From: Microbacterium sp. Root180
GTDB lineage: Bacteria > Actinomycetota > Actinomycetes > Actinomycetales > Microbacteriaceae
Assembly: GCF_001428485.1 (NCBI RefSeq)
Contig: NZ_LMHS01000003.1
Coordinates: 434,001-498,000, forward strand
DNA: 64,000 nucleotides
Direction of reading: 5' to 3'
The notes under the pieces: generated by a model
The model's database searches: none
What the model was told of the DNA's origin: nothing
The model's input: only the letters and a program-made list of their open reading frames with translations
Shown here: in pieces, positions 52,625 to 61,712 of the stretch
Layout of the letters: every line of letters starts with the position of its first letter
How positions within the stretch are numbered: position 1 is the first letter of the stretch
Program-made: the position numbers and the translations under genes

Positions 52625-53299
52625 GTGCTCACCCCTGTCCTTGCCGGCCTCGGCCTCGGCTTCTCGCTCATCATCGCGATCGGCGCGCAGAACCTGTTCG
52701 TGCTGCGCCAGGGGCTGCGGCGGGAGCACGTCTTCGTCGTCGCTGCGATCTGCGCAGCATCCGACGCCCTCCTCATCGCCCTCGGCGTCTCGGGGGTCGG
52801 CCTCGTGCTGCAGGCCGTGCCGTGGCTCGTCGACGCCGTGCGGTGGGCGGGGGCCGCGTTCCTCGTCACCTACGGCGTGCTCGCCGCCCGCCGCGCGTGG
52901 CGCCCGTCGGATCGGGCGCTCGCCGTCGACGAGACCGTGCCGGACAGGGGTGACGGGCCGCCTGCCGCGGACGGATCGAGCGCGGCGCCCGTCGCCGCGG
53001 CCACCGCCACGCGCCTGCTGCCCGTGGTGCTGACGTGCCTCGCCCTCACCTGGCTGAACCCGCACGTGTACCTCGACACGGTCTTCCTACTCGGCACCGT
53101 TGCCAACACGCACGGCGACCAGCGCTGGCTCTTCGCGGCCGGCGCGATGGCCGCAAGCGTGATCTGGTTCTTCGGGCTCGCGTTCGGCGCGCGCTACCTC
53201 GGCCGTTGGCTCTCGACGCCGCGGGCGTGGCGGATCCTCGATGCGGTCATCGCGATCGTGATGATCGGCCTCGGGGTGAGCCTGGTGCTCCCCCACTGA
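52625..53299 (+). CDS. lysE: LysE-family basic amino-acid exporter
   Basis: A 224-residue membrane protein of six helices that exports lysine and arginine. GLGFSLIIAIGAQNLFVLRQGL near the N-terminus is the family signature, and LNPHVYLDTVFLLGT follows helix 3. A hydrophilic loop of about 25 residues separates the halves. Probably activated by the divergent LysG-like regulator. The stop is one base from the stop of the next, convergent gene. Confidence 0.93.
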   Translation: MLTPVLAGLGLGFSLIIAIGAQNLFVLRQGLRREHVFVVAAICAASDALLIALGVSGVGLVLQAVPWLVDAVRWAGAAFLVTYGVLAARRAWRPSDRALAVDETVPDRGDGPPAADGSSAAPVAAATATRLLPVVLTCLALTWLNPHVYLDTVFLLGTVANTHGDQRWLFAAGAMAASVIWFFGLAFGARYLGRWLSTPRAWRILDAVIAIVMIGLGVSLVLPH

Positions 53300-53300
53300 C

Positions 53301-53654
53301 TCAGCCCTCGATCTGCCCCTTGCGTGCACGAACGAGTTCGCGCACCGCATCGTCGGGCAGCGGATGCTCCGGCTGGAACCGGATCGTCCCCTTGTCGAGT
53401 CCGATCCCGGGGTGGCCGGCGAGCGAGTCCGCGACCGCGCTCACGGCGTCGGGACTGAACGGATAGACGCCGATGTGCTTCTTCGCGCGCATCACGGAGA
53501 TCAGCGGCTTGCCGCGGTAGACGAGCGCGGGCATCCCGTAGCCCAGTCCCTGTTCGGCATCAGGCACGACCTCTCGCGCGACGGCGTAGATGCGCTCGAC
53601 GGGACCACGGTCGGCCGGGTCGAGCCCCGCGAGAAGATCGTCGACGGTTCCCAT
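53301..53654 (-). CDS. DUF1801/YdhG-like small protein
   Basis: A 117-residue protein with the compact alpha/beta fold of the DUF1801 (iron-chaperone-like) family: GLGYGMPALVYRGKPLISVMRAKKHIGVYPFSP and the closing LPDDAVRELVRAR. The function of the family is not settled. The start is the ATG ending at 53654, with CAGGAT 6 bases upstream as a leaderless promoter. Confidence 0.82.
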   Translation of the reverse strand: MGTVDDLLAGLDPADRGPVERIYAVAREVVPDAEQGLGYGMPALVYRGKPLISVMRAKKHIGVYPFSPDAVSAVADSLAGHPGIGLDKGTIRFQPEHPLPDDAVRELVRARKGQIEG

Positions 53655-53660
53655 GAAGGC

Positions 53661-53666
53661 ATCCTG
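53661..53666 (-). promoter_or_regulatory. -10-like box of leaderless transcript (CAGGAT)
   Basis: On the minus strand CAGGAT lies 6 bases before the ATG ending at 53654; no Shine-Dalgarno sequence is present. Confidence 0.5.
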
Positions 53667-53704
53667 GCACCCGATTCGCCCGCGCGACAGCCGCACAGGG
53701 CACG

Positions 53705-53989
53705 ATGGAAGGCATGAGACGCGTGCACGTTCTCGTCCGCGGCGAGGTGCAGGGGGTGGGCTACCGCTACACCCTGCGGATGGTCGCGCGGGAGTCCGGC
53801 GCCTCGGGCTGGGTGCGCAATCGACGCGACGGCACCGTCGAGGCGGAGGTCGAGGGCACCGACGCGCAGGTCGACGAGGTGCTCGCGTGGATGGCGGACG
53901 GCCCGCCGGGGTCGAGGGTCACCGCCGCGACGGTGACGGATGCCGCGCCCACCGGCGAGCGCGGGTTCGACGTGCGACCCTCCGCCTGA
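53705..53989 (+). CDS. acyP: Acylphosphatase
   Basis: A 94-residue enzyme that hydrolyses acyl-phosphates. VLVRGEVQGVGYRYTLRMVARE has the phosphate-binding loop and catalytic Arg, and SGWVRNRRDGTVEAEVEG supplies the catalytic Asn and the GWVRN motif. The start could be the ATG at 53705 or the one at 53714; CACGAT at 53701-53706 lies 7 bases before the second. The stop abuts the stop of the next convergent gene (TGATCA). Confidence 0.92.
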   Translation: MEGMRRVHVLVRGEVQGVGYRYTLRMVARESGASGWVRNRRDGTVEAEVEGTDAQVDEVLAWMADGPPGSRVTAATVTDAAPTGERGFDVRPSA

Positions 53990-54805
53990 TCAGTCCTCGA
54001 ACGGGCGCAGGAGGCGGTCGACGAAGCGGCGGGTGCGGTCGTTCTTCGGGTGCGTGAAGAGGTCCTTCGGTGCGCCGCGCTCGACGATGGCGCCCTGATC
54101 GAAGAACAGCACCTCGTCGGCGACCTGGCGCGCGAACGCGAGCTCGTGGGTCACGATGAGCATGGTCCACCCCTCGTCCGCGAGCTCCTTGAGCACGAGC
54201 AGCACCTCGCCCACGAGTTCCGAGTCCAGGGCGCTGGTCGGCTCGTCGAACAGCAGAAGCGACGGCTGCAGTGCCAGGGCGCGCACGATCCCGACGCGCT
54301 GCTGCTGCCCGCCTGACAGCTCGAACGGGTAGGCGTCGCGCTTCTCGGCGAGCCCGACACGCTCGAGCAGCGCCTCCGCGCGCGCGATCGCCTCGCCCTT
54401 CGGGACGCCGTGCGCGTGGATCGGCCCTTCGGTCACGTTCTGGAGCACGGTGCGGTGCGGGAACAGATTGTGGTGCTGGAAGACCATCGCCGAGCGGTCG
54501 CGCAGGGCGATCCGATCGGACGTGGAGATCGGTGCCGAGAAGTCGACGCGCGGTCCGTCCGAGAACGCGACGACGCCGTGCTCGGGGGTCTCGAGACCGT
54601 TGAGCGACCGCAGCACCGTCGTCTTGCCCGAGCCGCTGGGTCCGATCAGCACGACGACCTCACCGCGCCGCACCTCCAGGTCGACGCCGTCGAGCACGCG
54701 ATTCGCGCCGAAGCTCTTGGTGAGCCCCGACACGGTCAGCAGCGGGCCGTCGTCGGCCGGCGCGGGCGGGGCCAGCGCGTCGTCCTGGGGATCAGTGGGC
54801 GACAT
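53990..54805 (-). CDS. Polar amino-acid ABC transporter ATP-binding protein
   Basis: A 271-residue importer ATPase (GlnQ/HisP-like). Walker A GPSGSGKTT, Q-loop MVFQHHNLFPHRTVLQN, signature LSGGQQQRVGI, Walker B LLLFDEPTSALD and H-loop VTHE are all present. The start overlaps the permease stop by 14 bases, so translation is coupled to it. It belongs to the permease and binding protein immediately upstream on the same strand. Confidence 0.94.
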   Translation of the reverse strand: MSPTDPQDDALAPPAPADDGPLLTVSGLTKSFGANRVLDGVDLEVRRGEVVVLIGPSGSGKTTVLRSLNGLETPEHGVVAFSDGPRVDFSAPISTSDRIALRDRSAMVFQHHNLFPHRTVLQNVTEGPIHAHGVPKGEAIARAEALLERVGLAEKRDAYPFELSGGQQQRVGIVRALALQPSLLLFDEPTSALDSELVGEVLLVLKELADEGWTMLIVTHELAFARQVADEVLFFDQGAIVERGAPKDLFTHPKNDRTRRFVDRLLRPFED

Positions 54806-55460
54806 AGCGGTCGAGCCTCCGTTCGATCGCGTTCTGGCCCGCCGAGAGCACCAGGCAGATGAGCCAGTAGATGAGGGCGGCCTCGAGATAGATCGCCATG
54901 AATTCGTACGTGAACGCCGCGATCTGCATCGACTTCCGGAAGAGCTCGGTCACGAGGATGGTCGAGGCGAGCGAGGTGTCCTTCACCAGCGAGATGAAGG
55001 TGTTCGACAACGGCGGCACCGAGACGCGGGCCGCCTGCGGCAGCACGATGCGCGTGAGCGTCTGGGTCGGCGAGAAGCCCACCGTGTGACCGGCCTCCCA
55101 CTGCCCCTTCGGCACCGACAGGATCGCCGCTCGCACCACCTCGGCCGCGTAGCCGCCGACATTCAGCGAGAACGCGATGATGGCTGCCGGCCACGGATCG
55201 ATGACGATGCCCACCGATGGGAGACCGTAGAAGATCACGAACAGCTGCACGAGCAGAGGCGTCCCGCGGATCACCGAGACGTAGAACCGGGCGATGCCCG
55301 ACAGCACGCGGTTGCGCGAGAGGCGCAGCAATGCGACGCCGATCGCGATCACGAGTCCGAGTGCGAACGACGCGAGGGCGAGCGGAATCGTGCCGGTGAT
55401 CGCCGCCAGCAGCAGCGGCCAGAACGAATCGACCAGCAGGGTCCAGGTACTGCCGTCCAT
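54792..55460 (-). CDS. Polar amino-acid ABC transporter permease
   Basis: A 222-residue HisM/GlnP-type permease with about five helices. RFYVSVIRGTPLLVQLFVIFYGLP and AAEVVRAAILSVPKGQWEAGHTVG (the EAA loop) are the family signatures. It probably works as a homodimer with the ATPase and the lipoprotein for uptake of a polar amino acid, possibly cystine or an acidic amino acid. Confidence 0.93.
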   Translation of the reverse strand: MDGSTWTLLVDSFWPLLLAAITGTIPLALASFALGLVIAIGVALLRLSRNRVLSGIARFYVSVIRGTPLLVQLFVIFYGLPSVGIVIDPWPAAIIAFSLNVGGYAAEVVRAAILSVPKGQWEAGHTVGFSPTQTLTRIVLPQAARVSVPPLSNTFISLVKDTSLASTILVTELFRKSMQIAAFTYEFMAIYLEAALIYWLICLVLSAGQNAIERRLDRYVAH

Positions 55461-55528
55461 CGGCGCTCCTCCCTTCCGGGCAGACGAGACCGCCGCCCGC
55501 CCACGGTAGGCGAGCGGCGGTCCGAGTT

Positions 55529-56335
55529 CTACTGGGTGACGTCTTCGCCGAAGTACTTCTCGCTGATCTCTGCGAGAACGCCCTCTTCGCGGAGCTCGGC
55601 GAGGGCGGCGTCGATCGCCTCGACCAGCGCGCTCTTGTCCTGGGTGAACGCGAAGGCGCTCAGGCCCGGGTCATCCGTCTCGGCGGCGATCTTCAGGCCG
55701 GTCGGGCCGTTGGTCTTCTCGTAGTCGAGGAAGGTGAGGCTGTCGTTGATCGTGGCGTCCACGCGGCCCTGCTCGAGCAGAGCGACGGCCTGAGCCCAGC
55801 CCTCGACCGACTCGACGGTGGCGCCGCTGTCCTCGGCCAGCGCGTACCAGTTGCTGCTCAGCGACTGCGCGGTGGTCTTGCCGGCGAGGTCGTCGAAGCT
55901 CGAGATCGAGTCGTCGTCCTCCTTCACGACGATGACGCCCGGGGAGACGGTGTACGGCGCGCTGAAGAGGTACTTCTCCTCGCGCTCGGGGTTGATCGAC
56001 ACCTGGTTGCCGATGACGTCGAAGCGACCGGCATCCAGGCCCGCGAAGATCGCGTCCCACTGCGTCTCCTGGAAGGAGACCTCGAGTCCGAGCTTGTCGG
56101 CGACGGCCTCGGCGATCTCGACGTCGAAGCCGACCAGCTCACCGCTCTCGTCGTGGTAGCTGAACGGGCGGTAGGTGCCCTCCGTGGCGACCGTCAGGGT
56201 CCCGTCAGTAACGAGCCCGTAGTCGCTGCCGCCGGCGGCGGAGTTGGCTGGCTCGGGCGACGCCGAGCTGCAGGCCGAGAGGGCGAGAGCGGCGGTGGCG
56301 GCGAGAACGATGGCGGTGATGCTGCGGCGTGACAT
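55529..56335 (-). CDS. Amino-acid-binding lipoprotein of the ABC importer
   Basis: A 268-residue solute-binding lipoprotein. The signal peptide ends in the lipobox LSAC with Cys22. The mature domain has GTYRPFSYHDESGELVGFDVEIAEAVA, the start of the SBP_bac_3 family, and FDVIGNQVSINPEREEKYLFSAPY, which resembles the cystine- and acidic-amino-acid-binding group. First gene of the importer operon. Confidence 0.92.
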   Translation of the reverse strand: MSRRSITAIVLAATAALALSACSSASPEPANSAAGGSDYGLVTDGTLTVATEGTYRPFSYHDESGELVGFDVEIAEAVADKLGLEVSFQETQWDAIFAGLDAGRFDVIGNQVSINPEREEKYLFSAPYTVSPGVIVVKEDDDSISSFDDLAGKTTAQSLSSNWYALAEDSGATVESVEGWAQAVALLEQGRVDATINDSLTFLDYEKTNGPTGLKIAAETDDPGLSAFAFTQDKSALVEAIDAALAELREEGVLAEISEKYFGEDVTQ

Positions 56336-56436
56336 AGCGATGTTCCTGTGTGGGTGTGGGGAGATGCCCTCAGAAGGACGAATGCGTCCAGGGCCTCTCA
56401 ATTACAACATGCCATGATGGATTCCATTCCATCGTG

Positions 56437-56733
56437 TTACCTGTCGCGGCGGCTCGACTCGGCCTCACGGGTCGCGAACCGGCGCTGCCGCAGGCACAAA
56501 GCGAGCATGATCGCGCACGAGATCACGTAGAAGGCGTGAAGGCCCCAGATCGGCCCGAGCGGGAGCGTGAACACGTAGAGCGAGTAGACGGCGTTGGCGC
56601 CGTTGATCATCACCATGCTCGGCAGGCTGTACGAGGACACGTCCCGCGTGCGCAGTGCCTTGCGCAGCATCGGCAGATTGCTCACCGCGAAGACCACGGT
56701 GGCAATGGTGCCGGCGATGAGAGGGATGTCCAC
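56437..56733 (-). CDS. SemiSWEET-like PQ-loop membrane protein
   Basis: A 98-residue protein with three helices, the half-size form of a SWEET transporter. AVSNLPMLRKALRTRDVSSYSL is the PQ-loop segment (here NLP) and the third helix is GLHAFYVISCAIMLAL. It probably dimerises and moves a small sugar or other metabolite. GTG start with TAGTTT six bases upstream, so leaderless. It lies after the amino-acid importer but is not clearly part of its operon. Confidence 0.8.
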   Translation of the reverse strand: MDIPLIAGTIATVVFAVSNLPMLRKALRTRDVSSYSLPSMVMINGANAVYSLYVFTLPLGPIWGLHAFYVISCAIMLALCLRQRRFATREAESSRRDR

Positions 56734-56739
56734 GTCCCG

Positions 56740-56745
56740 AAACTA
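56740..56745 (-). promoter_or_regulatory. -10 box of leaderless transcript (TAGTTT)
   Basis: On the minus strand TAGTTT lies 6 bases before the GTG ending at 56733; no Shine-Dalgarno sequence is present. The rest of 56746-56863 shows nothing I recognise. Confidence 0.55.
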
Positions 56746-56863
56746 TGCGCCGATGCGCCGTGATCGCTTCCGGAGAATCCCCCATTCCGATGGAAGGGCG
56801 CGATGGGTCGAACTATGCAGAGGCCCCGCCGCCGTGCATGTGCAGAGCGAGGGCGCACCCGAA

Positions 56864-58495
56864 TCAGATGAGTCCGTTCTGGTAGGCGTAGGCGGTCGCG
56901 GCGGAGCGGGAGGACAGCCCCAGCTTGCCGAAGATGTTGCTGAGGTGGCGCGCGACCGTCTTCTCGCTGAGCGAGAGCCGCTCGGCGATGCCGCGGTTGG
57001 TGAGCCCGGTCGATACGAGACGCAGCACCTCGACCTCGCGCGGGGTGAGCGCGCCGGCCGTGCGCAGCCCCATCAGCTCGTTGACCTCGGCGAGCGCCGA
57101 GTGCGCGCCGAGGTCGGCGAAGGCCCTCCGTGCGGCGTCGAGATCCGCGAGAGCCGCGTCGTCATCGCCGTCCACGCGCACGATCCGCCCTCGAAGCACG
57201 CGGCACCGGGCGGCTTCGTAGGGCACGGACAGGGCGGTCCACGCCGAGATCGCCGTCGTGACGGCTTCCCTGGCAACCCGCGTATCGCCGCGTGCGAACG
57301 CGACGCGCGCCGCAGCCGCGTCGGCGAGGGCGGCGAGCATCGGAGCGGGTGAGTCGCGGCGCAGTGCGGCGAGATCCTCGGCGGCCCGTCGCGCCGTGTC
57401 GACGTCGTCGGCCGCCAGTTCCACCTCCACGAGAGCGGGGAGGAGCCGGCGGCGGGTCCCTTCATCGGCCCCCGCCACGGCATGGCGGAGCATCGCCCTC
57501 CCCGGAGAGATCTCCCCTTGGGCGATCCGCAGCAGTGCCCATCCCGGCTGGGGATCCCATCCCGTCGCGGCGGCGCGACGGTAGTGCTCGTCCGCCGCAC
57601 GGTGCTCCCCCCTCAGGCGGTGCACCTCGGCGAGCTGATAGTTCGCGACGTAGCCGGCGGTGAAGTCGCCCGCGCGCAGGCATTCCTCCGAGACGGTGGC
57701 CGCCGCGGATGCCTCGGCCCACTCGCCGTCGAGCAGGTGGAGCTGCGCCCGGTAGGCGTGGGACTGCCCGCTGTAGGCGATCAGCTCGGGCTGCGCGGAA
57801 CACCAGCGCGAGAACACCGACGTCCACTGCCGTGCACGTCCGAGGTCGAACGACTCGTGCGCGATATCCAAGAGATTGCGGAAGAAGACGCACGTCCACA
57901 GGGTCGACACCTCGCCGGCCACGATTGCCGCTATCGCCTGGTCGAGGCTGGCGAGTCCGTCGGCCGTGTCGCCGATCGTGGTGAGGCACTTGCCCCGGCC
58001 GAATGCCGCGTGCGCGGCCAGCTCCCGATCGCCGGTCCGCTCCGCGATCGTCGCGATCTCGTCGAACTTGCGCAGCGCCTCGGCGAAGTCTCCGACGAAG
58101 AGCCCGGTGAACGCGGCGGGGACGAGCGCCATCCGGCCGCCGACGGCAGCTCCGTCGTCCAGGTGGGCGACGAGCCGCAGTCCGCGGCCCATCCAGGTCC
58201 CGCTCAGCGATAGGTCGCCGATCTCGAGCATCTCGATGGCGAGCCAGCCCGCGGTGCGGGCGGCGCCGGCCGTGTCCCCCCGAGCGAGGTGGAGATCGTG
58301 CGCCTCCGTCATCGCCTCGACGGCGGTGGTCGTCCGGCCGCGGAGGAGGGATGCGGTCGCGAAGAGCTCGAGATCGGAGGCGTCCAGGCCTTCGGAACTC
58401 TCCGCCCGGGCTTCCGCGAGGCGCTCGAACCCCTCGCGCCAGCGCCGGTCCGCGACAGCGGCCCGGCCGGATTCGAGTGCCAACCCAGCGCCCAT
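56864..58495 (-). CDS. LuxR-family regulator with long helical-repeat sensor region
   Basis: A 543-residue protein with a C-terminal LuxR HTH: LTPREVEVLRLVSTGLTNRGIAERLSLSEKTVARHLSNIFGKLGL. The first 470 residues are Ala/Arg/Leu-rich helical repeats resembling TPRs, without the P-loop ATPase of MalT/LAL proteins. No kinase is adjacent. The signal and targets are unknown. Start placed at an ATG with GGGGGAG close upstream; a longer start at 58546 is possible. Confidence 0.78.
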   Translation of the reverse strand: MGAGLALESGRAAVADRRWREGFERLAEARAESSEGLDASDLELFATASLLRGRTTTAVEAMTEAHDLHLARGDTAGAARTAGWLAIEMLEIGDLSLSGTWMGRGLRLVAHLDDGAAVGGRMALVPAAFTGLFVGDFAEALRKFDEIATIAERTGDRELAAHAAFGRGKCLTTIGDTADGLASLDQAIAAIVAGEVSTLWTCVFFRNLLDIAHESFDLGRARQWTSVFSRWCSAQPELIAYSGQSHAYRAQLHLLDGEWAEASAAATVSEECLRAGDFTAGYVANYQLAEVHRLRGEHRAADEHYRRAAATGWDPQPGWALLRIAQGEISPGRAMLRHAVAGADEGTRRRLLPALVEVELAADDVDTARRAAEDLAALRRDSPAPMLAALADAAAARVAFARGDTRVAREAVTTAISAWTALSVPYEAARCRVLRGRIVRVDGDDDAALADLDAARRAFADLGAHSALAEVNELMGLRTAGALTPREVEVLRLVSTGLTNRGIAERLSLSEKTVARHLSNIFGKLGLSSRSAATAYAYQNGLI

Positions 58496-58604
58496 CACGC
58501 TCCCCCGCGGGCGCCGCGACCACAGTCGGACGGGATGCGCCCGCATCGGGGGAACCGTAGCGCCGCGCGCGCCCCCGCCACAAGACGGAGCCGCGCGAAC
58601 GACG

Positions 58605-58634
58605 GCGGGGCCCCACCCGAAGGTGAGGCCCCGC
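58605..58634 (-). terminator. Terminator of the rplK-rplA transcript
   Basis: GCGGGGCC (58605-58612) pairs with GGCCCCGC (58627-58634), with an inner CACC/GGTG stem, one C-A mismatch and a CGAA tetraloop. It lies 17 bases past the rplA stop at 58651. Confidence 0.8.
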
Positions 58635-58650
58635 GCGTGCGATCCGAGGA

Positions 58651-59340
58651 TCAGAAGGAGTTGACGTCCAGCGGGATGCCGGGGCCGAACGTGGTCGACA
58701 CGGCGCCCTTCTGGATGTAACGGCCCTTCGAGCTCGACGGCTTGAGACGGATGATCTCCTCGAGCGCTGCGGCGAGGTTCTCGTCGAGCTGCTCGGCCGA
58801 GAACGATGCCTTGCCCACGACGAAGTGCACGTTGGCGTGCTTGTCGACGCGGAACTCGATCTTGCCGCCCTTGATCTCCTCCACGGCCTTGGCCGGGTTG
58901 GGGGTCACGGTGCCGGTCTTGGGGTTGGGCATGAGGCCACGAGGACCCAGCACCTTACCCAGACGACCGACCTGGCCCATGAGCTCGGGCGTCGAGACGG
59001 CCGCGTCGAACGCGGTCCAGCCTGCGGCGACCTTCTCGATGAGCTCGGCGCCGCCGACCTCATCCGCACCCGCGGCGATCGCGGCCTCAGCGGCCGGACC
59101 CGTCGCGAACACGATGACGCGGGCGGTCTTGCCGGTGCCGTGCGGGAGGATGACGGTGCCGCGCACCATCTGGTCCGCCTTGCGCGGGTCGACGGCCAGC
59201 TTCAGCGCGACCTCGACGGTCGAGTCGAACTTGGCGGAGCCGGTCTGCTTCGCGAGCGCGACGGCTTCGGTCGGCGTGTAGAACTTGTCCGCCTCGATCT
59301 TGGCGGCAGCGGCCTGGAAGGCCTTGGACTTGGTACCCAT
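58651..59340 (-). CDS. rplA: 50S ribosomal protein L1
   Basis: A 229-residue ribosomal protein that binds 23S rRNA at the L1 stalk and can repress its own operon. Landmarks are [39 protein letters not shown] and the closing [18 protein letters not shown]. It follows rplK by 14 bases. The ATG at 59338-59340 (complement) is the conserved start. Confidence 0.97.
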   Translation of the reverse strand: MGTKSKAFQAAAAKIEADKFYTPTEAVALAKQTGSAKFDSTVEVALKLAVDPRKADQMVRGTVILPHGTGKTARVIVFATGPAAEAAIAAGADEVGGAELIEKVAAGWTAFDAAVSTPELMGQVGRLGKVLGPRGLMPNPKTGTVTPNPAKAVEEIKGGKIEFRVDKHANVHFVVGKASFSAEQLDENLAAALEEIIRLKPSSSKGRYIQKGAVSTTFGPGIPLDVNSF

Positions 59341-59354
59341 GTTTCCTATCCCCC

Positions 59355-59786
59355 TCAGTCCTCGACCGTGATGCCCATGGAACGGGCGGTGCCGGCGATG
59401 ATCTTCGAGGCGGCCTCGATGTCGTTCGCGTTCAGGTCGGGCTGCTTCGTCTCTGCGATCTGGCGCACCTGCTCCTTGGTGAGCTTGCCCACCTTGGTCG
59501 TGTGCGGGGTCGGCGAGCCCTTCTGGAGGCCGGCGGCCTTCTTGATGAGCTCGGCGGCCGGAGGGGTCTTCAGAACGAACGTGAAGCTGCGGTCCTCGTA
59601 GACGGTGATCTCCACGGGGATGACGTTGCCGCGCTGCGACTCCGTCGCGGCGTTGTACGCCTTGCAGAACTCCATGATGTTGACGCCATGCTGACCGAGC
59701 GCGGGCCCGATCGGCGGCGCCGGGTTGGCTGCACCGGCGTTGATCTGAAGCTTGATCAGGCCGGTCACCTTCTTCTTCGGTGCCAT
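59355..59786 (-). CDS. rplK: 50S ribosomal protein L11
   Basis: A 143-residue ribosomal protein of the GTPase centre. The N-terminal [22 protein letters not shown] and the C-terminal [11 protein letters not shown] segment are the signatures; the lysine-rich [12 protein letters not shown] follows the start. It is placed between nusG and rplA, the standard bacterial order. Confidence 0.97.
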   Translation of the reverse strand: MAPKKKVTGLIKLQINAGAANPAPPIGPALGQHGVNIMEFCKAYNAATESQRGNVIPVEITVYEDRSFTFVLKTPPAAELIKKAAGLQKGSPTPHTTKVGKLTKEQVRQIAETKQPDLNANDIEAASKIIAGTARSMGITVED

Positions 59787-59887
59787 TCTTCTTTCCTTTC
59801 GTACGAGCAGATGCCGGAGCATCTTCTCTCCCGCACACCCGGCATCTCCGAGCAGCGGTTCCCCCGAGGACCAGCCCCGGGAAGTCT

Positions 59888-61000
59888 TTACAGTTTGGTG
59901 ACCTGGTCGAAGCTGAGCTCGACCGGGGTCTCGCGCTCGAAGAGCGAGACGAGGACCGTGAGCTTGCCGCTCTCGGGCTTGATCTCGCTGATCGTGCCGG
60001 GAAGACCCGCGAACGAGCCCTCCTTGATCGTGATCGTCTCGCCGACCTCGAAGTCGACCTCGGCGGGGATGACGCGCGACGCGGCCGTGGCGCCCTTCTT
60101 GGCGGAGCCGGCCTTCGTGGGCGCGGTCTCCTTGATCTCGACGAGGCTCTTCAGCATGTTGAAGGCCTCTTCGAAGCGCAGCGGCGTCGGGTTGTGGGCG
60201 TTGCCCACGAATCCGGTCACGCCGGGCGTATGACGCACGACCGACCAGGTGTCTTCCGTGAGCTCCATGCGCACGAGCACGTAGCCGGGGATCCGGACGC
60301 GCGTGACCATCTTGCGCTGACCGTTCTTGATCTCGACGACGTCCTCCATGGGGACCTCGATCTGGAAGATGTCGTCCTCGACCTCGAGCGTCGACTTGCG
60401 CTGCTCGATGTTGGCCTTCACCTTGCGCTCGAAGCCGGCGTAGGAGTGGATGACGTACCACTTGCCCGGGAGCATGCGCAGCTCGGCGCGGAACGCCTCA
60501 TAGGGGTCTTCGTCGGACTCGTCCTCGTCGGACTCGACCTCGTCGGACTCGACCTCGCCGGACTCGACCTCGTCGACGACGTCCGCTGCGGCCTCGACCT
60601 CTGCCACGAACTCCTCGTCGAGCACGGGAGCGTCGTCGTCGCCGTTCACGTCGGGACCGTCGTAAGGGGTCACCTCGTCGGCGGCCTCGGCCTCGAGCTC
60701 CGCCACCTCTTCGGCGATGGAGTCGTTGATGACCTCGGCGGCAGCCTCGGTCTCGGCCGCCTCGTCGAGGTTCAGAGCGTCGTTCACGATGGCGTCCGCC
60801 TCCGGGTCGTCGATGTCGATGTCGTCCAGGTCGACGTCATCCTCGTCCGCGTCGTCCACGATGTGGATCGCCACGTGCTCGGCCGCCGTGTTGGCGCGGT
60901 CCTCCTCGGCGAGGATGTTGCCCTCCTGGGCCTCGTCATCCTCCGAGGACTGCTCCGCCGCCGTCGCCCAGTCGGCGTCGTCGATGAATCTTTCAGACAC
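59888..61000 (-). CDS. nusG: Transcription factor NusG with a long acidic N-terminal extension
   Basis: Binds RNA polymerase and couples elongation to Rho and ribosomes. The conserved part starts at W181 ([20 protein letters not shown]) and ends with the KOW domain ([18 protein letters not shown] at about 312-345). About 175 residues before it are Asp/Glu-rich and include four tandem 15-base units encoding ESDED-like blocks. Actinobacterial NusG often has an acidic extension; this one is long. GTG start with GGAAGAG 6 bases upstream. It follows secE. Confidence 0.94.
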   Translation of the reverse strand: MSERFIDDADWATAAEQSSEDDEAQEGNILAEEDRANTAAEHVAIHIVDDADEDDVDLDDIDIDDPEADAIVNDALNLDEAAETEAAAEVINDSIAEEVAELEAEAADEVTPYDGPDVNGDDDAPVLDEEFVAEVEAAADVVDEVESGEVESDEVESDEDESDEDPYEAFRAELRMLPGKWYVIHSYAGFERKVKANIEQRKSTLEVEDDIFQIEVPMEDVVEIKNGQRKMVTRVRIPGYVLVRMELTEDTWSVVRHTPGVTGFVGNAHNPTPLRFEEAFNMLKSLVEIKETAPTKAGSAKKGATAASRVIPAEVDFEVGETITIKEGSFAGLPGTISEIKPESGKLTVLVSLFERETPVELSFDQVTKL

Positions 61001-61078
61001 TGAATTCTCTTCCGTTCTGTTCGCAGCGGGATCGGATCCCACTCGCGCGCCCCGTGGAGTCGGGGCTGTTCAGGTGGC

Positions 61079-61354
61079 TCAGGAGGCCGGCACTCCGAAG
61101 ACGTACGCCGTGATCCACACGAAGAGCACGTCGAGGCCATAGACGATCGCCATCATGATCACGACGAAGCCCAGCACGACCGCCGTGTACTTCAGCAGTT
61201 CCTGGCGCGTCGGCGTGACGACCTTGCGGAGCTCGGCCAAGACCTGACGGATGAACATGGCGATCCGCGAGAAGACGTTCGGCTTCTTCTCGCGGGGTGC
61301 GCCGCCCGCGGGGACGACCTCGCCCGTCGGCTCGTCCTGAACCATCGATGCCAC
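61079..61354 (-). CDS. secE: Preprotein translocase subunit SecE
   Basis: A 91-residue single-helix subunit that stabilises SecY in the membrane. FIRQVLAELRKVVTPTRQELLKYT is the conserved amphipathic helix and is followed by one hydrophobic helix. The GTG start is supported by GAAGG 7 bases upstream; an internal ATG at 61345 is also possible. It lies 78 bases before nusG and 84 bases after the tRNA-Trp gene on the same strand. Confidence 0.94.
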   Translation of the reverse strand: MASMVQDEPTGEVVPAGGAPREKKPNVFSRIAMFIRQVLAELRKVVTPTRQELLKYTAVVLGFVVIMMAIVYGLDVLFVWITAYVFGVPAS

Positions 61355-61438
61355 CTGATTACCTTCCGTGCGCCGGCATTCGCCTTCGCACTGTGTTGTC
61401 AACCGCCGGACGCGTGGTGCCGGCGCTGCGCTGACGCG

Positions 61439-61511
<73 letters not shown>

Positions 61512-61700
61512 AGAGGCCCGGAGGCCTCTGAAGCCCGCGCTCTTCCACCGACGCCTGAACGAGAGGAGCCTGCCCGAATCACGGGCACGGCGAAAGAATG
61601 CAGACTTCAACTGCACGCTCCAGTGTACGGCATGCCCCGTGGCCCCGCGAATCCGTGGATGCTGCTGCACGCCGGAGCGGTCGGGCTCCGGCGGCGGCGC

Positions 61701-61706
61701 TAGCAT
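61701..61706 (+). promoter_or_regulatory. -10 box of leaderless transcript (TAGCAT)
   Basis: TAGCAT lies 6 bases before the ATG at 61713; there is no Shine-Dalgarno sequence. Confidence 0.6.
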
Positions 61707-61712
61707 GCCGCC

